A stretch of DNA of 21,768 bases from positions 1 through 21,768 of the forward strand of contig JAYMSP010002954.1 in assembly GCA_036897095.1 (NCBI GenBank). Reading direction: 5' to 3'. This document shows positions 1-9,107 of the stretch, one piece after another; the first letter of the stretch is position 1; each line of letters starts with the position of its first letter. Both the position numbers and the translations under genes were made by a program. The stretch comes from Plantago elongata. Its lineage: Eukaryota; Streptophyta; Magnoliopsida; Lamiales; Plantaginaceae. The notes below the pieces were generated by a model. The model was not told the origin of the DNA and made no database searches. It worked only from the letters and a program-made list of their open reading frames with translations.

Positions 1-40
1 ATATATATAGACACACACACACATATATATATACATACAT
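1..40. repeat. AT/AC/ATAC simple repeat
   Basis: This is a run of TA, then CA, then TA, then CATA dinucleotide and tetranucleotide units at the window edge. It is a compound microsatellite with no coding potential. From here to 347 I see only AT-rich DNA and one short inverted repeat. Confidence 0.85.
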
Positions 41-150
41 AATAAAGGTCACTTTCAAGCATACCTTATTGTTTGTTCATGACTCATATTTACTACTAAT
101 TTTTCAGCTATATATTTTTTTTAAATAAAAAACTCGTTACGCGAACGCAC

Positions 151-175
151 AACTTTTTAAGCTAACTAAAAAGTT
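151..175. repeat. 9-bp perfect inverted repeat
   Basis: AACTTTTTA (151-159) pairs with TAAAAAGTT (167-175) around a 7-nt loop. It could be a small MITE remnant or chance in AT-rich DNA. No target duplication was found. Confidence 0.35.
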
Positions 176-347
176 AGTTGTTTGTTGAATAAAAAGCTAA
201 TTGACAAGCTGCCAGCTAATTTTCGAGCTACTATCTACTTCTTCAGCTAGTTTTGCTACATGGCCTACATATAATACCTATTATTTGAAGTATTACATCG
301 ACACCCGAATCTCACATCAATTGTTGATCCTGCATATGTGTCATTTT

Positions 348-1034
348 TAGGGGTGTACGCGGGCGGGTACGGACAATTATTTGCAAAATTTCCAATCGAA
401 CCTCCTATGGCGGGTAGGTCAAATCATTAACCGCGGCGGGTGGCATTTTATCTTAACCGTCGCAGGTTGGTTGACTACTTGAAGCGAGCAGTCAGTGGGC
501 GATATGGCGGTTTGTTAACACATACAAAAAAAAAAGACATATATGACGCATTAAAGAAAGAGATATTATACTTCACGACCTCTAAGTCTACAATAAACTA
601 AACAATAAGGGAAACATAACACAATCTCAAGCATTAATACAGTAGTCTAAGTACGTAAAATTTCAAATGCAATATAAGTTCATGAGATGCTCAGATTACA
701 AAGGTCATGACAAAAGTTAAGATAGCATTAGTTTGCAATCTATGAGTAAATAAGAAGACGTAAAATTACAACCTAGGAGTAAATGAATAATGAAGATTTA
801 TTACTATTAATATAATGCAATAAAATGTAAAATACATACTAATAACATATATAGCGGGCGGGTGTGCGGGTTGGCGATTGGTCAACCACCAAACCGCCAC
901 CCACCCGCTTAATGACGGGTTGCAAATTTGTAATCCGCAGGTGATTTTTGATAAAAATTCTAACCATCGATGACAGGTACTTGACGGGCGATTTGATGGG
1001 CGGAGCAGACGGTTATTTTTTATGTACACCCCTA
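348..1034. mobile_element. Non-autonomous hAT-like DNA transposon
   Basis: The ends are an 11-bp perfect terminal inverted repeat, TAGGGGTGTAC at 348-358 and GTACACCCCTA at 1024-1034. The flanks are GTCATTTT (340-347) and GTCATTTG (1035-1042), an 8-bp target duplication with 7 of 8 bases matching, as expected for the hAT superfamily. Both subterminal regions are rich in short GC-rich words of the type GCGGGCGGGT or its complement (about 358-500 and 850-1010), standing out from an AT-rich middle. Such subterminal words are typical transposase-binding sites in hAT elements. At 687 bp it has no credible transposase; the short minus-strand open frames inside it are compositional. Confidence 0.8.
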
Positions 1035-1373
1035 GTCATTTGTACTGATGTTATGACTAATTGACATGATTTGGCACAACTTAACTTAAAAAAGAGCATG
1101 TGGATAAAAATTAATTTAAAAAATAAAAACAAATGAAAATTTATTTCTTCCATCTCCTCCTTCCCCTTTTCTTCTACCTCCTCAGGCCAACCATCACCAC
1201 CATCATCACCTCTGACCAACCACCATCACCTCCAAAAAAATTAAATCATAAAAACATGAAAAGTAAAATAAATATTGAGTCTCCAATGAAGAATCGAGAA
1301 GTTCGAATTGGGACTTCTTTCACATCAGGAGCATTGAAGAGCTTCAAAACATAGCTCTTTAACAACTCAGGGT

Positions 1374-1443
1374 GTCGGAGCTCTTAACAACTCCCGACAA
1401 AGCTGCTTGTCGGGATGAGGTGGGAGTTGTAAAGAGTTCCGAC
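1374..1443. repeat. Strong hairpin / inverted repeat
   Basis: GTCGGAGCTCTTAACAACTCCC (arm 1374-1395) matches the complement of 1422-1443 at 20 of 22 positions. A second, perfect 8-bp inner stem (CCCGACAA 1393-1400 with TTGTCGGG 1407-1414) can form at the tip. A near copy of the left arm core, AGCTCTTTAACAACTC, lies just upstream at about 1353-1368. No flanking target duplication was seen, so the origin is unclear (foldback element or small-RNA-like hairpin). The rest of 1035-1900 is spacer with a CT-rich tract near 1140-1200 and a C-rich tract near 1520-1550. Confidence 0.6.
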
Positions 1444-1899
1444 CGAAGCTTTAATTTCAAACATTTATGCATGAGAACCATGATGAAAACAAAGGATTTC
1501 AAATTATGACATAGTTAATAGTTAATAACCCTCCTCCTCCCCCTCCCCCCTTCCCAAAAGCACGCTCATTATTCTAAATATCAGAAAATAATTTCATCGT
1601 ACATTAAAATTTATAAAAATTATCATTGTAAAATTTACGAGTCTTGTGGCCGTTGCGTACGCGGTTATGCTGCCTCAGCTCGGATGGTTTTAGGCACTAA
1701 TCCCACTCCCACACGGCCACGCCAATCAAGAAAAGAGCACGTTACCGAATGAAAGACAGCATGAGTATCTTTTGTGTTCCATAAAAATACTGAAAAATGG
1801 AGGTTTTTAATTCTTTTGTTGTCAATACATACATACACCTATTTTGTTGTTATATTAAACTAACCATTACCGACTCATGTACTTAACTCTTCTGACAGC

Positions 1900-2141
1900 C
1901 AACTCCTCTGATTTGTCACTACTGTTTCCTCTTCATCAACGACAGATCCTTCTACTACAGCCACCAAGAAAGCAAGCTTAATCAACTGTAAGAGATACAA
2001 CCTTAACACTTGTCTCTATGCACAATTACCCATCTTTTTTTGTTATTGAACAAACTGTGTTTTCCCTAATTTCAAGCTCACCTTTTGTGCTCTTTCTCAG
2101 ATCAGATGTGGTCTCCCGTAAGCTGAAATCAACAGGTTACT
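1900..2141 (+). promoter_or_regulatory. Probable 5' leader of the GUX gene, with leader intron and short uORF
   Basis: A leader intron is plausible from the donor CTGTAAGAG (GT at 1988-1989) to the pyrimidine-rich acceptor TTTCTCAG ending at 2100. The following leader exon contains a six-codon upstream reading frame (ATG at 2106, TGA at 2124-2126, peptide MWSPVS), ending 15 nt before the inferred main start at 2142. The transcription start is not resolvable; TATATTAAAC near 1850 is a weak TATA candidate. The uORF is seen directly, while its use and the leader intron are inferred. Confidence 0.4.
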
Positions 2142-5100
2142 ATGAGAGGATCATCCCCCACTTCGATGGAACCTAGACATAGGTTCTCATTTTCCACGTA
2201 AGATATGTAAAAACTTTGTCGCTACAGTTGATTAGTAGTTTTGTACAAAGTTTTGATTTTTTTTCCAGAATCTGTTCGATTTGGGACTTCTTGTTGCCTA
2301 GCTATGGAGAATGAATGTTTTTGTTTCTTTTTGTATCTGGGTTTTGATTCCATTTTCTGTAGGAGATATCTAACTTTCTGATTTGACTTTTCTGTTTTGC
2401 CATTTTTTGCAGCATTTGATTTAATTTCTAAAATTAGTACATAGCTGTCTTTTTAGTTTGGGACTTGAGGGATTTAGGTTATGTGGAGTCGAAGTGAATA
2501 ATTTTCCAGCTTAGTTTAAGGCATCATGGATTTTCTTACAGTTCTACTATTAGCACTTTAGTGTAAAATGAACTGTCATTTGTGCTACTTCAGTTAAAGT
2601 AGTTGAGAATTTGGATTAGATTTTTTCCCAAAGATGATGATCATCTGGCGTCGATGTCATGTGGATGGTGCTTAGGGAGTTAGGGTCAATTGGGATATTG
2701 GGGCTGAGATCTACAAAGCCTATGAAGATCTTGCTTTTCTACTATCTCTTGTTGATATAGTTGGGCTGTATTCTCTTCAACTGGAAATCACTTCAGTCCA
2801 GTTCAGCTCGGCTTAGTTATAATTTATACCTTACTTCAGTTCAGTTCAGTAAATCCCAGTGGAAGAGAGCACAACCTTAGTCCCTGTATTGCCTTTTCTT
2901 TTCTTGATTTAAGTGCTGGTAGTCTGAATAGGTTGTTGAGTTTGTCTCCTTCATGTTCGAGCCTGTGTCGAAATTAACAATATATTGGAAGCTAATACAT
3001 CCTAACATTCGGGCATTTGAAGTTAGACATAATGTATTTTACTGAGATTTTGACACTTCCCTAGAGGCCTGTGGGAAAAATGGTGTGGTCCTTTGTTTTG
3101 TCAAATGATATTGCACACTGAGATGCTGATATTCAAATCGTTTTTGTCTCTAGGAGTACCTTTTATCTGTTGTTTGTTAAGTGAGGCTGCCATTCAGTAC
3201 TATTTTATTTTGAGAAAGTAATTGCAGTATTCATGTACTGCTGCTACTTTATGTACTATGGCGGATGCCGGATGGCCATCTGTAGGATGAGTGCCAAAGA
3301 ATTAAGAATACATTATATAGCTGTCTGGTTTTAGATAAAATTGAAAATGAAGGATGTATATTTATCCCATTTGATGGAATGGAACTGCATGGATTTCAGA
3401 ACTTCATTTCTCCAATACGATTAACTTTTTTATGCTTTAATCAAGTGCTTGCTATTTGAAATTGGGGTGTGTCAATCTTCATTATGGTATCAATATTCCC
3501 CTTTCTGATTCTTCTTTGGGTCATGCGTAATGCTCATGTTCTTTTGTTCAGTGAGAACACAAGCAAGCGAAGGTCCCTAAGAAGTAGAATTCTGAAAGAT
3601 GGACCAAGGACTATTCACGGTTTTAGCCTGGATAGAATGTTTGGCTGCAAGATTCCCAAGTTGAAGCTTGTGATGGCTATTATCATTATTGTAGCATTTG
3701 TGATGATCTTACGTTCTCCTTCGATTCAAGAGACAGATTACATGTCCAAATTTCTTTCCAGGTACGTTGTGGTATTGGCTTCACTACATTGCCTACCTAA
3801 TAGAGTCCTGCTGCTCTTATTTCCACATTGATAATTTGACTTTTCATTCCATCTTACTTTATTTGGTTTGGTTCTTCATTTTCTGGTTTTGATAACAGGG
3901 CAACCTTGGGAGATAAATATGTATCACTTCTAGATGTTGACTGGGATAAAGTATCTACTGCACTGGAGAAACTAACAGACAGAGATGAGTATAAGGGCAT
4001 CGGGTTACTAAATTTCGACAATCACGAAATCAAACAGTTTGAGCAATTATTACCAGATGCAGAGCATGTTATACTGACCATGGACCATGTACAACGCAAT
4101 GTTACTTGGGATACGCTGTATCCAGAATGGTTGGATGAAGAAGAGGAATTTGAAGTCCCTACTTGCCCAAAGTTGCCAAAAACTGAATTTGCTGGTAAAC
4201 CACGCCTGGACCTTATAGTGGTGAAGCTTCCTTGTGCTAAATCTAAGAACTGGGCGAGAGACATCAGTCGATTCCACTTACAACGTGAAGCTGCAAGGCT
4301 CGCTGCAACTGTCAGAGGGTATCATCCTGTTCATGTTATTCTTATTACCGAGTGTTTTCCAACTCCAAATCTGTTTACTTGCAAAGATCTAATTGTAAGG
4401 GAAGGCAATGTGTGGCTGTATAGACCGAATCTGAATAAATTAAGAGAAAAGCTCCACCTTCCGGTTGGATCATGTGAACTTTCTGTTCCATTGAATGCCA
4501 AAGGTCAGTTCTTGTTCTAGAGTTGTGTTTCTCTTTCACGGATAAATCATACTGTATATTTCCTCTCAGATAAAAGCATAACATAAACTATTTTACAGAA
4601 AACTGGTACTCTGGTGATGCTAAGAGAGAAGCGTACGCGACAATCTTACATTCTGCACATGTTTATGTTTGTGGTGCCATTGCTGCAGCACAAAGTATTC
4701 GCATGGCAGGTTCAACTCGAGATCTTGTCATACTAGTTGATGACTCCATCAGTGACTATCACAGGAGCGGTCTTGAAACAGCAGGATGGAAAATCCACAC
4801 TATTCAAAGGATCAGAAATCCTAAAGCTGAACGTGATGCCTACAATGAGTTCAACTACAGTAAATTCCGCCTGTGGCAGTTGACAGATTACGACAAAATC
4901 ATATTCATCGATGCAGATTTGTTGATCCTTAGAAATATCGATTTCTTATTCGAGATGCCAGAAATATCAGCTACAGGAAATAATGCAACTCTCTTTAATT
5001 CGGGTGTCATGGTGATCGAACCCTCAAACTGCACGTTTCACTTATTGATGGATCACATTAATGAGATTGAGTCCTACAATGGTGGAGACCAAGGTTACTT

Positions 5101-5629
5101 GAACGAAATCTTCACATGGTGGCACCGAATCCCGAAACACATGAATTTCTTGAAACATTTTTGGATTGGGGATGAGGAAGAGAAAAAGGAAATGAAGACG
5201 CATCTCTTTGGTGCAGACCCTCCGATCCTTTATGTTCTTCACTATCTTGGACTGAAGCCATGGTTATGCTTTAGAGATTACGATTGCAATTGGAATGTGG
5301 ATTTATTGCAGGAGTTTGCAAGTGATATTGCCCATAAAACTTGGTGGAAAGTACATGATGCAATGCCAGAAAATTTACAGAAGTATTGTTTGCTGAGGTC
5401 TAAACAGAAGGCTGCGCTTGAATGGGATCGGATACAAGCTGAAAAGGCCAACTATAGTGATGGCCATTGGAAGATAAAGATAAAAGATGAGCGGTTAAAT
5501 ACTTGCTTTGAAGATTTCTGTTTCTGGGAAAGCATGTTATGGCATTGGGGTGACAAGAATTGGACAGATAATGCGAATTCCACACAGCCACCTCCTGCTA
5601 GTGTAAAACAATCGCTCCCTTCTTTGTGA
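2142..5629 (+). CDS. GUX: UDP-glucuronate:xylan alpha-glucuronosyltransferase (GUX/PGSIP family, GT8)
   Basis: Four coding exons join in phase at 2142-2197, 3552-3761, 3899-4503 and 4599-5629, giving 633 residues, close to the roughly 600-660 usual for xylan-active GUX proteins. The product is a type II Golgi membrane enzyme that adds glucuronic acid branches from UDP-GlcA to the xylan backbone. A basic N-terminus precedes one membrane span (about residues 58-72, LVMAIIIIVAFVMIL). The GT8 domain fills the C-terminal half: FIDADLL with the metal-binding DAD at 395-397, NGGDQ at 451-455, and HYLGLKPW at 505-512. Exon 1 is a 56-nt coding stub (MRGSSPTS...) separated by a 1354-bp intron; I chose this start because phase and donor fit exactly, though M9 or a start in exon 2 remain possible. 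Which GUX paralogue it is cannot be told from sequence alone. It runs tail to tail with the SLP2-like gene. Confidence 0.93.
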
Positions 5630-6450
5630 TTTTTATCTTGTTTTGGTAACTGTTTCATTATATTCATGTATTCTAGCAATTTTTGGACTATAGAAGGTCA
5701 TAACAACTCACCCAACTGTATAGAAATGATGCCAAAAAAGTTTACTGGTGATTGTAGCATATTTTGAGCTGCACATTGAATTTTATTGTTCTTCCGGCAT
5801 TTGGAAGAACAGGTAAAGTTTTTAGTCCTGTGATGGATAGATAGGCCATTCATTGTGAAATACATTTGAAATTTAAGCATACTTCATTTGAGGTGGCCCT
5901 GTTCTGGTGAAAAAGCCATATGTACTGGTGATGAAACTTGAAGGGTAGGAACGTTAGAGTTCGACAGTGCAAAAGCTTCGGAGAAATAACTAAAAATGAT
6001 AAAAACTGGACGCGTCCAGAAACATGATTGGACTCGTCCAGTTCATTGATGGGGGATTCCAGTCTATTCTCTTAACAGCACTGCGACTGCACAAAGAACT
6101 CAGTTTTCGGGCGAAACTGCAAAAACAGATCCTTTGAAGAGCTCTGCTAAGCAAGCTCATGCTGAGTTCATCTATTAAGCATGTGACACAACATCCCGGA
6201 ACCAACAAAAGACAACACAAACATGAAACCACCCACCAATTAGAAAGTACGCAAATGTAACAGAACAGTTCTACTTTTCACTTGTGAAGAAAGCATATCC
6301 GTAATACAAATTACTGAAACCACCAATTACAGTGATTCCACAATCAAGCTAAACTGGACGTAAAACCAAATCCAATGTTCATATATCCAGATGCACTTGT
6401 GGCATTTCATATTTTCAATCTGTGAAATCAATCAATCATTCTCTCTTTGC
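5630..6450. other. Spacer between convergent genes (two 3' UTRs)
   Basis: The 821 bp between the GUX stop and the SLP2-like stop should hold both 3' UTRs. I see no gene in it. The only marked structure is a pair of palindromic words near 6006-6041, listed separately. Confidence 0.7.
6006..6041. repeat. Paired CTGGACGCGTCCAG-type palindromes
   Basis: CTGGACGCGTCCAG (6006-6019) is a perfect 14-bp palindrome. A near copy, TGGACTCGTCCAG, follows at about 6029-6041 with one central change. The core ACGCGT resembles the CGCGT element bound by CAMTA factors, but the position between two gene ends argues for a repeat remnant as much as for a regulatory site. Confidence 0.4.
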
Positions 6451-7608
6451 TCAGGCATTAACCTCAACTTGTCTTGGCCTTTCTTCAGGGATCAAAGAAC
6501 CAAGCCCATCTTTCCCAACATGCTTAAAAGCTTCATAACCTTTTGAATACTTAGGATTTGACGTCAAAATCCTAACCTGTGAACCCTCCGTGATCTCCAA
6601 AACCTCCGGAAACTTACCCCCACACCCTGCAGACATTCCCACATCAATCCTAACTGCCCGATCACCACAAACTCCATTAATCCCTTTATCCTGAATCGTA
6701 TGCCCCATAATCATCCTCCTAGCCCCTGGAATCGTCTCAAGAACATGCTCCAACATCGAACAATCACAATCCTTCCCATCCGAAAACCTCCTCAACCAAA
6801 CAATCGAATCCCTCCCTCTCACCAACTCATTCCCCACCTTCTCCCTCACTCCCCTAATCCAATCCCTCACCTCCTCATTCACCCGCTCCAATCCATAAAC
6901 AACATGATTCCTCATCAACCCACCGTGCGCAAACACCGAATCCCCGACCACCACAACCGTCTGATTCCCCGCTAAAAACCTACTCGAAATCGGCCCGTTC
7001 GGCCTCAAAGCCGCAACTCGAGCTCTAACTCCACTCACCAGCTCAGGACCAATCCTCGCAAACTCCTGAGGCACACCATCATACAAATCCAATTTCCCCC
7101 AGTTCTCAACCCCGTCACACATCCTCTTCATCACATTCCCAACACACTGCCACATCGCCCAATCCTCAAACTCCTTAAAACCCTGTGACGTCACATACCT
7201 AAAATCCCCATCCACGTTCATAATCTCATGGTTCCCGTTCATGGTGATGATCATTCCACCTGATTTCGCAGCCTCACGTTTCAATTTCTCGAACAGGTAG
7301 AGGAGTTTAATCTCTTCGCCACCTCGATCGAGGATATCGCCGACTTGAACGACGGTCGTTGTGCCGCCGATCCATCGATCGTTGGTGTCGATGAGATTGG
7401 CTAGCTTTAGGGCTTGTTTGGCCTTGGCTAAGTCGCCGTGGATGTCTCCGATTGCGACGAGGCGAGTGGGCTGAGGGAAAACTGTGGGATTGGGAGAAGA
7501 AGGTGGCTCGGGAGGTAGGAAAAGGCCTCCACTGACAGTAAAATCGATGAAGGTGTCGATGAAGGTGGAGACTAGAGATGGGAGAGTTTCGCAGCTCATG
7601 TTCGCCAT
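6451..7608 (-). CDS. SLP2: Shewanella-like protein phosphatase 2 (calcineurin-type metallophosphoesterase)
   Basis: This is an uninterrupted 385-residue frame with all PPP-superfamily metal-site motifs in order: GDIHGD at 54-59, GDILDRG at 90-96, GNHE at 125-128, FAHGG with His228, and GHT with His303. Such enzymes remove phosphate from Ser/Thr (SLP1) or, for plant SLP2, phosphotyrosine substrates using two metal ions. The N-terminus (MANMSCETLP...) has no long plastid transit peptide, which favours SLP2 over the plastid SLP1; the length matches the roughly 390 residues of Arabidopsis SLP2 and the lack of introns is also compatible. Family knowledge places SLP2 in the cytosol or mitochondrial intermembrane space with MIA40 as partner; nothing here tests that. 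The first ATG is used because a good TATA box lies about 85 bp upstream. GC content is higher than in neighbouring DNA. Confidence 0.93.
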   Translation of the reverse strand: MANMSCETLPSLVSTFIDTFIDFTVSGGLFLPPEPPSSPNPTVFPQPTRLVAIGDIHGDLAKAKQALKLANLIDTNDRWIGGTTTVVQVGDILDRGGEEIKLLYLFEKLKREAAKSGGMIITMNGNHEIMNVDGDFRYVTSQGFKEFEDWAMWQCVGNVMKRMCDGVENWGKLDLYDGVPQEFARIGPELVSGVRARVAALRPNGPISSRFLAGNQTVVVVGDSVFAHGGLMRNHVVYGLERVNEEVRDWIRGVREKVGNELVRGRDSIVWLRRFSDGKDCDCSMLEHVLETIPGARRMIMGHTIQDKGINGVCGDRAVRIDVGMSAGCGGKFPEVLEITEGSQVRILTSNPKYSKGYEAFKHVGKDGLGSLIPEERPRQVEVNA

Positions 7609-7691
7609 TTTTTTGGAGCTCTTTGAAATGACGAGACTTTGGGTTTAATTTATTGGGGCTTGTTTGGTTGAAGAGACTTTCATGGGAATAG

Positions 7692-7699
7692 TATTTATA
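7692..7699 (-). promoter_or_regulatory. TATA box of the SLP2-like gene
   Basis: Read on the minus strand this is TATAAATA within GTATAAATAC, about 85 bp upstream of the ATG at 7608. That implies a transcription start near 7660 and a leader of roughly 50 nt. The inverted-repeat element at 7724 begins only about 25 bp further upstream. Confidence 0.6.
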
Positions 7700-7723
7700 C
7701 GATAAACCCTTCTAAGAGTCTAC

Positions 7724-7971
7724 GGCTGATTGGGTAGCATCTAAATGTCCGTTTGAATGCTACTCGAGAATTTTATGTTTGTTATGACATTTAAATGCCG
7801 AAGATCGAAATGCCTCAACAGTACCAATATTTTTCTCTACCTATATAACAAACCAATAATACCCTATCCAATTACAATTCTATACCAAACACAATTTTAA
7901 CAATCCCACTAAAATTCCGATCACTATTCAGACATTTAAATCGGGGCATTTAAGTTGCATGCCAATCAGCC
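7724..7971. mobile_element. MITE-like element with GGCTGATTGG ends
   Basis: GGCTGATTGG (7724-7733) and CCAATCAGCC (7962-7971) are perfect 10-bp inverted termini; weaker complementarity continues inward (both arms carry a TTAAATG- or CTAAATG-like word). The 248-bp AT-rich body has no frame. TAAGAGTC occurs at about 7713-7720 and again at about 7983-7990, which could be an 8-bp target duplication if the element extends slightly beyond the arms, but the fit is not clean. The superfamily (hAT or other) is unresolved. It lies directly upstream of the SLP2 TATA box, so it may form part of that promoter. Confidence 0.6.
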
Positions 7972-7984
7972 CCTAAATTTTATA

Positions 7985-8179
7985 AGAGTCCTGTGAGTAT
8001 ACTTTAGTATTACTGTATACTACATAAATTATAATTTCTTATATTTTCGCAACCTCACAAAAAATTCGATGTACAATTATTATGTAATAATATACAATTT
8101 GTGAAAATACACGAAACACACAAAAATTTACAATTTCAATACAGTACCGTACAATTAATATACAGTAATACGGGACTCT
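7985..8179. repeat. Small inverted-repeat element with AGAGTCC ends
   Basis: AGAGTCCTG (7985-7993) and CGGGACTCT (8171-8179) pair at 8 of 9 positions around about 180 bp of AT-rich DNA. The word TATTACTGTATA near the left end recurs inverted near the right end. It abuts the GGCTGATTGG element, and a similar adjacent arrangement appears near 12.6 kb, suggesting both parts may belong to one repeat family. Confidence 0.45.
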
Positions 8180-8271
8180 CACAAACTATGAACTCTCGTA
8201 TATAAAAGGTCAAATGTCAAAGTTGATGTTACGATAATAATGGTATGAGCTAGTATTTAGATGAAGATTAT

Positions 8272-8595
8272 TTTTTTTAACTGAAATTAAACTTTTATTT
8301 CCTCTACAAATTAATAAAGTACGAACTGATCCGGGAAAAGTAATCGTAAGAAACCATATAAGTCAAAAGGACTAAAAGAAACTAGGGAGAAACAAATATA
8401 TGCATCATCCTAACATCTACTGTGCGCAATGAGATTGCATTTTGGGATCAGCCCAAGCTCTGTTGTTCAATATATCAATTATTTTTGTGTCAAGTTGTTG
8501 TTCAACTGGTCGACGTTGGAAATACACCGTATTTCACTCCATCCATATAGCATAAATAATTTCCGCAAAAGAAAACAGTACGTGGTGGTTATAGT
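8272..8595 (-). mobile_element. LINE (L1-type) ORF2 C-terminal remnant
   Basis: Read on the minus strand from about 8583 down to 8420, the frame FAEIIYAIWME-stop-NTVYFQ..., ending near AWADPK, matches the pattern of the C-terminal reverse-transcriptase zinc-binding region of plant LINEs (usual core FAEx-IYxIWxERN). An in-frame TGA sits after WME, so the frame is dead. Lower coordinates hold about 150 bp of non-coding tail ending in a T run at 8272-8279, equivalent to a degraded poly(A) in the element's sense. No target duplication was identified. The upper boundary is uncertain. Confidence 0.55.
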
Positions 8596-8599
8596 AGCA

Positions 8600-9107
8600 T
8601 GTTCATTTTCGAAACCTAATTAAAATATGTGATTTAAACCATCAATGTATTGTTTAGTTCGGCATATTTTAGTTCTATTTCAACTTGTTTACTTGCACCT
8701 AAAAAAACCATATTCACTATAGAAACACGGCATTTCCATATCCGACCGGGCAGATCTAACACTTGCAGACGGGCTGAAGCCGGGTAAAAAAGGACATGGC
8801 TTGGGCCTGCTGGATGGGCATAATTGTCATTTAATAGAGGATACCAAATTGGTACTTTTGAGCTGATAAGTTTTTCTAAACTCAACAGGTTGATATGGGA
8901 GTTGCTAACTTGCTATATCATCAAATAGTAATTAATCGGGAAAAAACCAAACAAAGTATATCAATGGCCTTTATAATACTCGGACTAAACTAAGAGTGTT
9001 GGTCCAAAGTTCACAACTTTTGCTCTTAACATTGCTAAAGTAGCCTCGGCATTGATCTAGGTCCAAAAACGCCTCTAAGCGAGCAGTTAAGTCGATTCTT
9101 CCTCCGT
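8600..9107. other. Spacer with no recognised gene
   Basis: This contains the presumed 3' UTR of the trigger-factor gene at its upper end. An 83-residue minus-strand frame around 8634-8885 has no recognisable domain or start context, and I do not treat it as a gene. Confidence 0.5.

Noticed and set aside
766-1219. Two minus-strand frames near the hAT-like element
   Set aside because: They arise from GC-rich subterminal words and a CT-rich tract; no domain or start context.
3469-3551. Upstream start for GUX exon 2 (3469) encoding an extra hydrophobic segment
   Set aside because: This is the end of intron 1; the acceptor at 3550-3551 joins exactly in phase to the exon ending at 2197, giving a GUX-like basic N-terminus.
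6700-6975. Antisense frame inside the SLP2-like gene
   Set aside because: Proline/histidine/arginine-rich composition is the shadow of the GC-richer phosphatase coding strand.
8634-8885. 83-residue minus-strand frame
   Set aside because: No recognisable domain, no splice or promoter context, and the apparent start is not an ATG.
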